DNA of 64,000 nucleotides. It comes from Liberiplasma sp046541015 (GTDB lineage Bacteria > Bacillota_I > Bacilli_A > Izemoplasmatales > Izemoplasmataceae). Below, in pieces: positions 17,470-26,580 of this stretch. Under the pieces are notes generated by a model. The model searched no databases and was not told the DNA's origin. It saw only the letters and a program-made list of their open reading frames with translations. The translations under genes were made by a program, and so were the position numbers. The stretch is from positions 156,394-220,393 of the forward strand of contig JBKHEA010000001.1 of NCBI GenBank assembly GCA_046541015.1, in the 5' to 3' direction. The stretch's first letter is position 1. Each line of letters opens with the position of its first letter.

Positions 17470-17534
17470 GTCTATAAAGTATTACCTATTTAAAACTACC
17501 AAAGCTTAAGCTTTAAGTCAACGGTTTATTGCAT

Positions 17535-18551
17535 TTACTCGTAATCTTTTAAAACCTCATTAAGTAAGGTAACTTTATCGGTCATTATTCCATCAACACC
17601 AAGTTCAATCAACATTCTCATGGTGGCTTCATCATTCACTGTCCAATAATGCACGGCAATATGATGGCTTTGTGCAGTCTGAATAAAACTTTTTGTGGCC
17701 AAATCAAAATCCCCATGACTAAGAGGCACTTGTAAAACCGCAATAGCATCTGTAAAAAATACACTTAATTTAAGACGCTGTAATATGTAATACTTTTGAA
17801 CCACTCGATTTTGTGGGGAAAATAGTAAATCTTCGTGGGTTGTTTTTTTATAGGTAACCATCGCATCATAAATCGATTCATGAAAGGTTGCTAAAACGAT
17901 TCTTTCATAGGTATTATAGGTTTCATCTAAACGGTCCATTAACTCAATTAAAGCCTCTAATGCTTTTAAGCCAATCTCTCCTTGTTGTTTAATTTCTACG
18001 TTGATTTTATTATTTGGAAACGCCTTAATAAGTTCTTCTAGCGTTGTTGCTAAAAAGATTTCACTGTGTCTAGGGGTTACATCAGTAGGATACGTAACGT
18101 CTAAAGGTGAGACATGATTACCTAAATAATTCACATATAAATTGAACTCATTACTAACATTAAAGCCATTTGAAAGCGGCTCAACAAGGTTTTCATACCC
18201 AAAATTAACTTCATTATCAATTAGATCTTGATAGTTAATCTCACTGATTAAAGCTTGCGTTAAATTGGTTTTTCTATCTAAGGTAGTATCATGTGATAAG
18301 ATCAGTACACCATCTTTCGTTAAAGAAACATCGGTTTCTAACATGACATTTGGGTTAATGCTATACGCATGATAATACGCTTCAAGCGTATTATCAGGGA
18401 ACTCTAAATTTCCCCCACCGTGGGCAATAATTAATGGTAAGTCTTCGCGAATAAAGGGATTAACTTCCATTGCTTTAGGCTTTGGACTAAGCGCAAGCAA
18501 TCCCCACAAGCTAAATATCGTTAACATAAATATAAGTAATCTTTTTTTCAT
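17535..18551 (-). CDS. Membrane-anchored glycerophosphodiester phosphodiesterase-like protein
   Basis: A 338-residue GDPD-family protein with an N-terminal hydrophobic signal or anchor (about 4-22), so it probably acts outside the membrane on glycerophosphodiesters. Motifs: AHGGGNLEFPDNTLEAY, ETDVSLTKDGVLILSHDTTLDR, NVEIKQQG and the C-terminal HYWTVNDEATMRMLIELGVDGIMTD. The usual HRG of the active site reads HGG, so the phosphate-binding Arg is replaced at that position. It starts 9 nt after mfd and is probably transcribed with it. Confidence 0.85.
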   Translation of the reverse strand: MKKRLLIFMLTIFSLWGLLALSPKPKAMEVNPFIREDLPLIIAHGGGNLEFPDNTLEAYYHAYSINPNVMLETDVSLTKDGVLILSHDTTLDRKTNLTQALISEINYQDLIDNEVNFGYENLVEPLSNGFNVSNEFNLYVNYLGNHVSPLDVTYPTDVTPRHSEIFLATTLEELIKAFPNNKINVEIKQQGEIGLKALEALIELMDRLDETYNTYERIVLATFHESIYDAMVTYKKTTHEDLLFSPQNRVVQKYYILQRLKLSVFFTDAIAVLQVPLSHGDFDLATKSFIQTAQSHHIAVHYWTVNDEATMRMLIELGVDGIMTDKVTLLNEVLKDYE

Positions 18552-18560
18552 GAGTCGCTC

Positions 18561-21500
18561 CTATAAACTTTCTAATATACTTACGAGGGCTTTTAAATAG
18601 TGATAGTTTAATTTAAATTTTTCGATTGTGATATGAATTTTTTCTTTTTTATACGCTAAATGAATAAACGGACTAAGTTCACTAATCACCATAAATAGCC
18701 GTTCTCCATTAATTCGTTTAGATTTTTTCTCAGAAAAAATCAGTTCAAATTTAGAACTTTTATCAAAGACTTTTTCAACCTCGTGATGAATCGCTAAGTT
18801 TTCATATAGTTTTTCTATCATATAAAGTTCTATCGCTTCATGCATTTTCCCAAAGCGGTCTGTCATTTCTTCTTTTAATAAAATCAGTTCATTGCTTGAA
18901 GTTAGTTTATTAATGCGTTTATGAAAATCAATTCTTAAATCATCATCATTAATATAATCACTTGGGATGGTTTTATTGACTGTAACTTTTAGTTTTTGTT
19001 TAATGGCTTCTTGATCAGTTTGACTTTCTTTTAACACACCTTTTGATCGATCAATTTCTTCTTTTAATATTTCTAAGAATAAATCGATCCCAACACTATC
19101 AATAAACCCTGATTGTTCTGTTCCAAGTAAATCACCTGCACCGCGGATGGATAAATCTCTTACCGCGATTTTATAGCCACTACCTAGTTCTGTAAATTCT
19201 TTGATGACTTGCAGGCGTTTTAGCGCTTCATCAGATAATTGTTTATTTTCTTTATACATTAAATAACTATAGGCAATTCGGTTACTTCTTCCTACACGTC
19301 CTCTTATTTGATAAAGCTGTGAAAGCCCTAATTGATCGGCGTCATGGATGATTAAAGTATTGGCATTTGGAATATCTATTCCTGTTTCTATAATGGTGGT
19401 GCTGACCAATACATCATACTTATAATCTAAGAAATCTTCAATGACTTCTTCTAATCGTAAACGACTCATTTTTCCGTGAGCATAAACAATTCTAGCATCA
19501 GGAATGAGCTTAGAAAGTTTATCTTGAATGCGCTCAATCGATTCTACGCGGTTATATAAGTAAAAGATTTGGCCGTTTCTTGCGAGTTCTCGTTCGATCG
19601 CATCTTTTATGACGTGGTCATTACGTTTTAATACATACGTTTGAATTGGAAATCTATTTTTCGGTGGGGTTTCTAAAAGACTCATCTGTTTTACCCCTGT
19701 TATAGCCATTTGTAGGGTTCTTGGGATTGGTGTTGCGCTTAGGGATAATACATCAATATTTGCGCGTAATTGTTTAATTTTTTCTTTATGTTCTACCCCA
19801 AAACGTTGTTCTTCATCAATAATAAGTAACCCTAAATCTTTAAATTTAACATCTTTAGATAATAAACGATGCGTACCTAGGACAATGTCAATATCACCTT
19901 TTTTAAGTTTTTCAAGGATTTTTGTTTGCGCAGCTTTTGTCACAAATCGGTTGAGTAACGCACATTTAATCCCATAGCTTTCTAATCGTTCTTTAAAGGT
20001 GTAGTAGTGTTGACGGGCTAAGACTGTCGTTGGGGCTAAATAAGCAACTTGTTTATTATCAAGGGCAGCTTTAAAAGAAGCCCTTAAAGCAACTTCAGTC
20101 TTCCCATACCCAACATCCCCACATATTAAACGGTCCATCGGACGTTCATCTTCCATATCTTTTTTGACATCCATAATGGCTGATAATTGATCAGGGGTTT
20201 CTTCGTATGGGAAATCCGCTTCAAACTGGGTCATAAACTCATTATCTTCGCTGTATTTAAAGCCTTTAACTTGTTCGCGTAAGGCGTAAAGTTTAATCAG
20301 TTCATCGGCAATATCTTTAGCTTTTTTTCGAACGCGTTGTTTGGTTTTGGCCCATTCAGCACTGCCTAATTTATTTAGTTTTGGATGTAAGCCTTCATGC
20401 GCTGCGTATTTTTGAATAAGGTGAATATTTTCTACAGGAATATATAGCGTGTCATCCCCTTTATATTGAATAACGATATAATCGTTGGTCTGATCTGAGA
20501 TTGTCATTGTTTTAATCTCAAGGAATCTACCAATCCCGTGTTCATAATGCACTAAATAATCGCCTTTTCTTAATTCTTTAATATGATTAATTTTTTTAGT
20601 TTCTTTAAAAACACTTTTATATTTAGCTTGTTTTTTCTCACTTTGTTTATAAATACTATCTTCATTTAAAACGATTAGATTGGTATCAAACCATTCGAAA
20701 GATAAGGGATTACTTGATAATGTCACATTAATTCTATTTGGAAATATTTGGTCGTGTGGTCCAATTCTTTTAATCTCAACAAATTCGTCCATAGCGTTGA
20801 TAAAATCATTCAAACGTTTCTCTTTTTGAATTGTAATTAAAACGGTTGTATGTCGATCATATTTTTTTAATTCTTTGACTAACATATGAAAGTTATTATC
20901 ATAAAGTGGGGTCTCTTTAGCTCTTAAAGGCATGGTTAAATGGGCTTTGTTGACATAATCAAGGGGATTTAAATAAATCGCTTTTTCTTGATAAATGCGA
21001 TCAAAATCTTTGATAAATTCAAACCCTAATTTAGGATAATCATTTAAAGTTAACACCCAGTCTCTTAAATCATCAACAATTGTATGAACAGATTTTTTCA
21101 CATAAGGATAGTTCATGTAAATAACTAGTGGCTGATCTAAATAATCGATTAAGCTTTCTAAGGGTTCATTGATAAAACTCATGTATCGCGATAACTGGTC
21201 AATCGCTTCATGGTTTTCTAAATCAGATAATTCTTGAAAAATGCGGTTGGTTGTTTCTTGATCAAAATCGTGGTTGTTTAATGTCTTTAATACATTTTCT
21301 TTAATGGTTTTAAAGGTTTCATCATCATAAAAAAATTCTACTCGTGGAAAAACGTGAAAGGCATTTAATTTATGAAGTGAGCGTTGCGTTTGCGCACTAA
21401 AAGTTCTTATTGAGTCAATTTCTGTATCAAATAAATCAATGCGAATAGGCTCGTTATAATCGGTTAAAAAGATATCGATGATAGAGCCTCTTAAAGAAAA

Positions 21501-22010
21501 CTCCCCAACTTGTTCAACAACATTTGCGCGTTTATAACCGTAAGCGATTAGGGTTTGAACAAATGTATTGATATCAATATCATCGCCTACTTTATAGTTT
21601 AATTCAGCATTTTTATAATACTTTAATGGTAGTAGACTTTTAATAAATCCAGTAGGATGGGTAATGACTTTATGACGTTTACCGTTAAGGATGGTTTTGA
21701 CGGTTTCTAAACGTTCAAACTTTAAACTTTCACTCATCGCTAACATTTCAGTTGTAATAAACTCATCTTGGGGATAAAACAATACTTGATCATCAATTTG
21801 GCTAAACTGATCGTAAATTTTTTGAGCATGATATAAGTTATGGTGCACAATTAATATATTTTTATCTGTCATTGATTCAATTAAACGAATCAATTGGATG
21901 TTTAAATCATTGAACGTATCATTTAACTCTATTTTATTTTCCTTTAATAAACTTTCTTGAAGTTTTTTATAAAAAGGGGTTGTTTTGATATAATTTAAAA
22001 GTTGATCCAT
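18561..22010 (-). CDS. mfd: Transcription-repair coupling factor
   Basis: An 1149-residue ATP-dependent translocase that removes stalled RNA polymerase and recruits UvrA. Domains in order: UvrB-like N-terminal modules, the RNAP-interacting domain around YLVHYEHGIGRFLEIK, and the RecG-like helicase with GDVGYGKTEVALRA (Walker A), LLIIDEEQRFGV (DEEQ box), LSATPIPRTLQMA and the QIRGRVGRS motif, ending in the regulatory D7 domain. Full length. ATG at 22010 follows GAGGTG. A stable hairpin lies in the leader. Confidence 0.96.
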   Translation of the reverse strand: MDQLLNYIKTTPFYKKLQESLLKENKIELNDTFNDLNIQLIRLIESMTDKNILIVHHNLYHAQKIYDQFSQIDDQVLFYPQDEFITTEMLAMSESLKFERLETVKTILNGKRHKVITHPTGFIKSLLPLKYYKNAELNYKVGDDIDINTFVQTLIAYGYKRANVVEQVGEFSLRGSIIDIFLTDYNEPIRIDLFDTEIDSIRTFSAQTQRSLHKLNAFHVFPRVEFFYDDETFKTIKENVLKTLNNHDFDQETTNRIFQELSDLENHEAIDQLSRYMSFINEPLESLIDYLDQPLVIYMNYPYVKKSVHTIVDDLRDWVLTLNDYPKLGFEFIKDFDRIYQEKAIYLNPLDYVNKAHLTMPLRAKETPLYDNNFHMLVKELKKYDRHTTVLITIQKEKRLNDFINAMDEFVEIKRIGPHDQIFPNRINVTLSSNPLSFEWFDTNLIVLNEDSIYKQSEKKQAKYKSVFKETKKINHIKELRKGDYLVHYEHGIGRFLEIKTMTISDQTNDYIVIQYKGDDTLYIPVENIHLIQKYAAHEGLHPKLNKLGSAEWAKTKQRVRKKAKDIADELIKLYALREQVKGFKYSEDNEFMTQFEADFPYEETPDQLSAIMDVKKDMEDERPMDRLICGDVGYGKTEVALRASFKAALDNKQVAYLAPTTVLARQHYYTFKERLESYGIKCALLNRFVTKAAQTKILEKLKKGDIDIVLGTHRLLSKDVKFKDLGLLIIDEEQRFGVEHKEKIKQLRANIDVLSLSATPIPRTLQMAITGVKQMSLLETPPKNRFPIQTYVLKRNDHVIKDAIERELARNGQIFYLYNRVESIERIQDKLSKLIPDARIVYAHGKMSRLRLEEVIEDFLDYKYDVLVSTTIIETGIDIPNANTLIIHDADQLGLSQLYQIRGRVGRSNRIAYSYLMYKENKQLSDEALKRLQVIKEFTELGSGYKIAVRDLSIRGAGDLLGTEQSGFIDSVGIDLFLEILKEEIDRSKGVLKESQTDQEAIKQKLKVTVNKTIPSDYINDDDLRIDFHKRINKLTSSNELILLKEEMTDRFGKMHEAIELYMIEKLYENLAIHHEVEKVFDKSSKFELIFSEKKSKRINGERLFMVISELSPFIHLAYKKEKIHITIEKFKLNYHYLKALVSILESL

Positions 22011-22029
22011 GATTCACCTCACGCGTTTA

Positions 22030-22060
22030 GGCGAACAGCCCGTTGATAGGGGGGTTCGCC
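22030..22060 (-). promoter_or_regulatory. mfd leader hairpin
   Basis: GGCGAAC pairs with GTTCGCC (7 bp) and CCC with GGG inside. It is far more GC-rich than its surroundings and lies about 20 nt before the mfd start. No T run follows on the minus strand, so it is not a terminator. A TATACT box is just upstream at 22071-22076. Confidence 0.4.
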
Positions 22061-22092
22061 AAATTATTTATAGTATACCTTATTTTAAGCAA

Positions 22093-22117
22093 ATAAAAAA
22101 CCCTTTTGATAAGGGTT
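22093..22117 (-). terminator. pth terminator
   Basis: 7-bp stem AACCCTT/AAGGGTT (22099-22105 with 22111-22117), 5-nt loop, T run on the minus strand. The stem overlaps the pth stop codon. Confidence 0.75.
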
Positions 22118-22664
22118 AATTATACGTAGTCATGATATCGATAAAATCTCTGTCGTTGATAAAATCATCGATGATTGATTTAACCGTTTTAATTACTTGA
22201 GTAATGTGTGTCATTTCTTCTTCATTAAATTTAGATAAGACATAATCTTTAGCATCCATAAAGGGATGTTTATCAATCCCAAATTTAATGCGTTTTAAAT
22301 CCTTTGTCCCTAAATGTTGTTGCATACTTCTAATCCCTTTATGGCCACCATCACTACCTTTATAACGTAGTCTAAGCTTTGCCATAGGTAAATCTAAGTC
22401 ATCATAGATAACTAAAATGTCTAAAGGATCTATCTGATAAAAGCTTGCAACCTTAGCGACACTTTCTCCGCTTAAATTCATGTAAGTATGTGGTTTAAGT
22501 AATATAAAATTAGAGCCTTTAACGATTTCTCCAGAAAACTTTTTCTGAAGTTGAAAGGTTAAATTTGCCTGATTTGCATAGTAGTCAAGACACATAAATC
22601 CAATGTTGTGTTTAGTTAAGGCATACGTTTTACCTGGATTTCCTAATCCAACAATGAGTTTCAT
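22116..22664 (-). CDS. pth: Peptidyl-tRNA hydrolase
   Basis: Releases tRNA from prematurely dropped peptidyl-tRNA. The 182 residues carry the active-site set: Asn9 in GLGNPG, catalytic His19, YMNLSG (Asn63) and YDDLDLP (Asp91), plus GSDGGHKGIRS. Start ATG overlaps the end of jag by 4 nt. It is separated from mfd by its own terminator, although the two are often neighbours in Firmicutes. Confidence 0.95.
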   Translation of the reverse strand: MKLIVGLGNPGKTYALTKHNIGFMCLDYYANQANLTFQLQKKFSGEIVKGSNFILLKPHTYMNLSGESVAKVASFYQIDPLDILVIYDDLDLPMAKLRLRYKGSDGGHKGIRSMQQHLGTKDLKRIKFGIDKHPFMDAKDYVLSKFNEEEMTHITQVIKTVKSIIDDFINDRDFIDIMTTYN

Positions 22665-23275
22665 TTCTTTTTAGGTTTAATCACTAAATAGCGGTTTGGA
22701 TGGTCGCCTTCACTTTTAGTCACAACATCGCGCCACTCAGCTAGTTTAGTGTGGATAATACGACGTTCATAAGCATTCATTGGAGTCAATTTTACAGGAA
22801 CTTTTGAACGGGCAACTTCTTTAGCGGTTTTTGTTGCTAAAATTTCAAGTTGTTTTTTACGGTTTTCTTTATACCCACCAATATCGACTAAAACCATCAA
22901 ATGTTCATCGGTAAAAATATTTAATAAGTTTCTAATATAAAATTGAATGCCTTCTAAGGTTTTTCCGTTTTTTCCAATTAAAACAGGATTTTCATCCGTT
23001 TCAACCTCATAAGTGATTTCATTATTTTCTAAAGACGATGCTTTAATGGTCGCCTTAACACCCATGTTTTCAAATAAATTTTCCAACGTTTCAAGGCCAA
23101 GTTTGACATAATCAACCTCTACACGTGCTTTTACGATATAAGATTTTTTTAAACCAAGCAAAGTTTTTTTCTCTTCAATTTCGGTTTTAATATAACGTTT
23201 ATTGACTCTAAAGGTCTCAACAGCCTCAGTTAGTGCATCATCTAATGATTTAACTTCATAAGTTATTTCTTTCAA
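22661..23275 (-). CDS. jag: RNA-binding protein Jag/KhpB
   Basis: A 204-residue protein with an N-terminal Jag domain (KEITYEVKSLDDALTEA), a middle KH domain with GKNGKTLEGIQ, and a C-terminal R3H domain (NAYERRIIHTKLAEW). It binds RNA and is linked to membrane-protein and division control in Firmicutes. A GTG at 23282-23284 lies within the AAGGGTG ribosome site, so the TTG at 23273-23275, 6 nt after it, is the likely start. Directly follows yidC, as is typical. Confidence 0.93.
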   Translation of the reverse strand: MKEITYEVKSLDDALTEAVETFRVNKRYIKTEIEEKKTLLGLKKSYIVKARVEVDYVKLGLETLENLFENMGVKATIKASSLENNEITYEVETDENPVLIGKNGKTLEGIQFYIRNLLNIFTDEHLMVLVDIGGYKENRKKQLEILATKTAKEVARSKVPVKLTPMNAYERRIIHTKLAEWRDVVTKSEGDHPNRYLVIKPKKK

Positions 23276-23288
23276 AATAATCACCCTT

Positions 23289-24152
23289 TTAAATTCGTTG
23301 TTTTTTGGCTTCTAAACGTGCTAAAGTTTGTTTTCTGTTTATATAAGTTTGTAAGAATTGGAATAAATTCCCAATAATCCAATAAAATGCAATACCTAAA
23401 CTTGTAAATGCGATGGTTACAAGCATGAATGTCATAAAATACATCATATATTTCATGGTTTTTTCAGATTGTTCTTGTTGAGGTGTACGGTATTTTTTAT
23501 TTTGTAATGCCTCAGGTTTGGTCATAGCGTATTTTTGATAACCAAACATGGTTACCCCAACAATGAGCGCTAAGACTAAGAACGTTGCGTTTTGCAAACT
23601 GTACCAAGGCGTAACGGGTTCATCTGTAAAGCTAAACCATAAGAAGTTAAAGTTTAAGTCTTCCGTAAAACGATCAGTTAATGGAATCCTTCTAACGGTT
23701 TGATACATCGCAATAAAGATTGGCATTTGTAAAAATGGTAAGACACACCCTAATGGGTTAATCCCATATTCTTTATAGATTTGCATCATTTCTTGTTGCA
23801 TCGCGCGTTGTGATGCTGGATCGTTTTTACCTTGATATTTTTGTTTGAGTTTTTCAAGTTCTGGTTGTGCAATTTGCATGTTTGTACTTAATGCTGTACT
23901 TTTAGAATAAATTGGCCATCCTAAAATACGAATGAGTAAGGTTATCGCGATTAATCCTACAACATAATAACCACCTGCTAAATCACTAACAATATAAATT
24001 AAGTCAGCGACGCGTTCAACAATCCATTGAACCCAACCAAATCCGCCACCTTCACCAATAGGCATTTGGTAGTGATCGGTATTACACCCAGATAATGTTG
24101 TAACCACTAAAAGTAACATAATAACTAAAATGATTTTCTTATTTGTTTTCAT
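23289..24152 (-). CDS. yidC: Membrane protein insertase YidC/SpoIIIJ
   Basis: A 287-residue Oxa1-type insertase. It has a lipoprotein signal with lipid Cys23 (TTLSGC), the conserved Arg75 in the first core membrane segment (TLLIRILGWPIY), a cytoplasmic helical hairpin (about 85-125) and further membrane segments, ending in a basic tail. ATG at 24152 follows GAGGTGG and overlaps rnpA by 14 nt. Confidence 0.95.
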   Translation of the reverse strand: MKTNKKIILVIMLLLVVTTLSGCNTDHYQMPIGEGGGFGWVQWIVERVADLIYIVSDLAGGYYVVGLIAITLLIRILGWPIYSKSTALSTNMQIAQPELEKLKQKYQGKNDPASQRAMQQEMMQIYKEYGINPLGCVLPFLQMPIFIAMYQTVRRIPLTDRFTEDLNFNFLWFSFTDEPVTPWYSLQNATFLVLALIVGVTMFGYQKYAMTKPEALQNKKYRTPQQEQSEKTMKYMMYFMTFMLVTIAFTSLGIAFYWIIGNLFQFLQTYINRKQTLARLEAKKQRI

Positions 24153-24489
24153 TTTCCACCTCGAGAAGATTTTTTTTCATCAATAATGGGACAATCGATG
24201 TTTTTATTTCTGCAAAAGAGAGTGTTTTTGCATATGGACTAACAATAATGAAAAAATCGTGTTGATGTTTAAGCGGTAAGCTTGAAATAATCATACGTAA
24301 TCTTCTTTTCATTAAATTACGCTCATGGGCTTTACCATACTTTTTAGGAACACTCAAAGCAAAACGAAAATACTTAGCATCATGGTTTTTTCTACAGTAT
24401 AATTTAAAATACTTATTGCTAGTTACGTTTTTAGTCTTTATGAGTGCTTCAATTTCATCTGATTTTTTTATCCTAAAGATTTTTTTCAG
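24139..24489 (-). CDS. rnpA: Ribonuclease P protein component, probable CTG start
   Basis: Protein subunit of RNase P, needed for tRNA 5' processing. The hallmark AHERNLMKRRLR is present, followed by the HDFFIIV strand. The frame extends well upstream of the first TTG (24357) and encodes the expected N-terminal strand and helix, giving 116 residues. No ATG, GTG or TTG exists there. The best candidate is CTG at 24487-24489, 9 nt after AAAAAGGGG; ATT at 24493-24495 or CTG at 24496-24498 are alternatives. A terminator separates it from rpmH. Confidence 0.88.
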   Translation of the reverse strand: MKKIFRIKKSDEIEALIKTKNVTSNKYFKLYCRKNHDAKYFRFALSVPKKYGKAHERNLMKRRLRMIISSLPLKHQHDFFIIVSPYAKTLSFAEIKTSIVPLLMKKNLLEVENENK

Positions 24490-24513
24490 ATTAATCAGCC
24501 CCTTTTTAAACGA

Positions 24514-24551
24514 TAAAAAACACCTAAAAAAATATATCTTTTCAGGTGTTT
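24514..24551 (-). terminator. rpmH terminator or attenuator before rnpA
   Basis: AAACACCT (24518-24525) pairs with AGGTGTTT (24544-24551) over an 18-nt loop, with a T run on the minus strand. It would favour rpmH over rnpA expression. Confidence 0.7.
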
Positions 24552-24577
24552 ACAAGTTTTTTTAAGATATGCATTTG

Positions 24578-24712
24578 TTATGCGGTTAATTTTTTACGTC
24601 CTTTTAATCTACGTCTAGCGATTACTTTGCGTCCACCAACAGTAGACATACGTTCACGGAATCCATGGACTTTAGATCTCTTACGAGCGTTTGGTTGATA
24701 TGTTCTTTTCAT
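24578..24712 (-). CDS. rpmH: Ribosomal protein bL34
   Basis: A 44-residue, very basic large-subunit protein. It begins MKRTYQPNARKRSKVHGFR and ends in a KGRKKLTA tail, as in other bacteria. The ATG at 24712 follows AGGAGGTG, and a consensus promoter lies upstream. Its place next to oriC, divergent from dnaA, is conserved. Confidence 0.97.
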   Translation of the reverse strand: MKRTYQPNARKRSKVHGFRERMSTVGGRKVIARRRLKGRKKLTA

Positions 24713-24755
24713 GATCAACACCTCCTAATTCATTTGTGAAAAACCATGCTACAAC

Positions 24756-24784
24756 ATTATATATAATTAAACTCTTTGTGTCAA
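24756..24784 (-). promoter_or_regulatory. rpmH promoter
   Basis: Consensus -35 TTGACA (24779-24784), 17-bp spacer, consensus -10 TATAAT (24756-24761), minus strand. Confidence 0.85.
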
Positions 24785-25082
24785 TAGGTATAAGTTTAAA
24801 TTTTGATTTGCAAAAATTATAAAGTAGTTTTCCACACTTAAAAACGGCTATTTTTAGAACTTTGAACATTTTCATATGTTGAAAAGTGGAAAAGTTAATT
24901 TCGCTCTTTTGTGGAATTGTGGAAAGAGATAAATACGCCTAAATTACGCAAATAAGAATGAATGTTTTCCCCATAGCAAGGCTGTTGATAAAAAAAGTTT
25001 TCCACATTTTATGTTGATAAAAAATTGTTTTTTTTACGCTTTACATGTGCTAAACTAGTGATAAGTTTTAGGGGTGATTTAG
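24785..25082. other. oriC: Origin of replication oriC (rpmH-dnaA intergenic)
   Basis: The rpmH-dnaA gap is about 370 bp and has no gene. DnaA-box-like 9-mers: TTTTCCACA at 24828-24836 and 24998-25006 (+); TTATCAACA (-) at 24983-24991 and 25012-25020; near matches at 24885-24893, 24910-24918, 24918-24926 (-) and 24965-24973 (+). A T-rich stretch (25021-25035) after the right cluster is a candidate unwinding element. Flanking gene strand bias supports an origin here. Confidence 0.85.
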
Positions 25083-26456
25083 GTGCAAGAACATATCAGT
25101 GTATGGAATGAAATAAAAGGGCAACTTGCTGACTCATTTGAAGAAATATCTTATCAAGAGACAATCGCATCGATTGACTCTATTTTTAAAGTTAAAAACA
25201 ATTATGTCTATTTACTAGTTGAAAACGAGTTTATTAAAAAGCGCATTGAGATGCTTTATTTAAAGAAAATGAATCGCTTATTAGAAGATCATATGACTGA
25301 TACTTATCGATATAAGCTCATTACTAAGGAACAAGCTGAAAAAGAACTAACGGCGCAAAAATCTTATGAAATTAATACACCTGAATCCAATTTTGGAGCA
25401 AATGATATTAATTCTAATTTAAATCCTGGTTATACCTTTGATAACTTTGTTGTAGGAAACTCAAACCGTTTAGCGTATACCTCTGCAATCAAAGTTGCTG
25501 ATCAACCTGGTGTTGTAGCAAATCCTTTATACATTTTTGGCGATGTTGGGCTTGGTAAAACCCATTTAATGCAATGTGTTGGGAATTATATCTTAGAAAG
25601 TGATATCAATAAACGCGTTGTCTATGTTAAGGCAGATCAATTCGTTGAAGAATTTGTTAGATTAGCAAGTAAAAAGAAATTTGAAGAATTTACTGAGATG
25701 TATCGTGATGTCGATGTTTTACTTATTGATGATATTCAATTTTTAGCAAAAAAAGAAAAGTCTCAAATTGAATTTTTTAAACTGTTTGAAGTTTTACATC
25801 AACAACAAAAACAAATAGTCATTACCTCTGACCGCAGTGCTAACGAATTAAAAGATATCATGGCTCGTTTAACCTCACGGTTTTTATGGGGCGTTAGCGT
25901 TGACATTAACCGACCGGATTTAGATCATCGCATCAAAATTTTAGAGAAAAAAATGATGGCAGAAACCAGTGAAAAAAATCTTATTCCTCATAAGGTTATT
26001 GAATATATCGCGAGTGTTTTTGATAATAATGTGCGAGAACTTGAAGGGGCTTTAAAACGTGTTTTATTTTATTGCACAGCTTTTAATTTCGAGTTTAACA
26101 TTAAAAACGCAGAAATTGCTTTAGAAAGTTTAGTTAAACCTAAACGTATGCAAAAAGATTTTGTAAAATCTAAAATTCAAAACTTATTAAGTCTTGTTAG
26201 TGACTATTATAACATTACAACAACCGATTTAGTTTCTAAAAAACGTACTAGAAACTTTATGTATCCTAGACAAATAGCAATGTATTTAATTAAGACTATT
26301 TATGATTTACCTTATAAAAAAATAGGCACTTATTTTAGCAATCGCGACCACTCAACAGTGATGCATTCCGTTGAAAAAATATTAAACGATATGCAGATCG
26401 ATCACAATGTTAAAATCGATGTTGAAAAATTAACAGTAAAATGTGGAGAAAACTAA
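25083..26456 (+). CDS. dnaA: Replication initiator DnaA
   Basis: A 457-residue AAA+ initiator that binds DnaA boxes and opens oriC. Domain I is at 1 to about 85. The AAA+ core has Walker A GDVGLGKT (153-160) and Walker B LLIDDIQFLA (213-222). Domain IV carries the signature RDHSTVMHSVEKI near the C-terminus. GTG at 25083 follows GGGGTG by 6 nt. Immediately downstream of oriC. Confidence 0.97.
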   Translation: MQEHISVWNEIKGQLADSFEEISYQETIASIDSIFKVKNNYVYLLVENEFIKKRIEMLYLKKMNRLLEDHMTDTYRYKLITKEQAEKELTAQKSYEINTPESNFGANDINSNLNPGYTFDNFVVGNSNRLAYTSAIKVADQPGVVANPLYIFGDVGLGKTHLMQCVGNYILESDINKRVVYVKADQFVEEFVRLASKKKFEEFTEMYRDVDVLLIDDIQFLAKKEKSQIEFFKLFEVLHQQQKQIVITSDRSANELKDIMARLTSRFLWGVSVDINRPDLDHRIKILEKKMMAETSEKNLIPHKVIEYIASVFDNNVRELEGALKRVLFYCTAFNFEFNIKNAEIALESLVKPKRMQKDFVKSKIQNLLSLVSDYYNITTTDLVSKKRTRNFMYPRQIAMYLIKTIYDLPYKKIGTYFSNRDHSTVMHSVEKILNDMQIDHNVKIDVEKLTVKCGEN

Positions 26457-26484
26457 AAAAAATCAGCGTTTTTTCCCTAAACTA

Positions 26485-26493
26485 TGGTATAAT
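26485..26493 (+). promoter_or_regulatory. Extended -10 promoter of dnaN
   Basis: TGGTATAAT (TG one base before TATAAT at 26488-26493) in the dnaA-dnaN gap. It would give an mRNA leader of about 80 nt. Confidence 0.45.
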
Positions 26494-26580
26494 TATGTAT
26501 GTAAGATTATGTTTTAAACATTTCCACGTAACACCAATAACAATAACTTAAAAACATAATAATTATTAAGAGGTGATTTC

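Noticed and set aside
17500..17534. AAAGCTTAAGCTTT palindrome after the GDPD gene, considered as a terminator.
   Set aside because: Short AT-rich stem with no T run on the minus strand; too weak to call.
22030..22060. The mfd leader contains GGCTGTTCGCC, which resembles a stretch of 23S rRNA as I remember it.
   Set aside because: An 11-nt match recalled from memory, with no extended similarity, is probably coincidence. I could not align it.
26515..26530. TTTCCACG in the dnaA-dnaN gap as a DnaA box.
   Set aside because: Two or more mismatches from the box and isolated.
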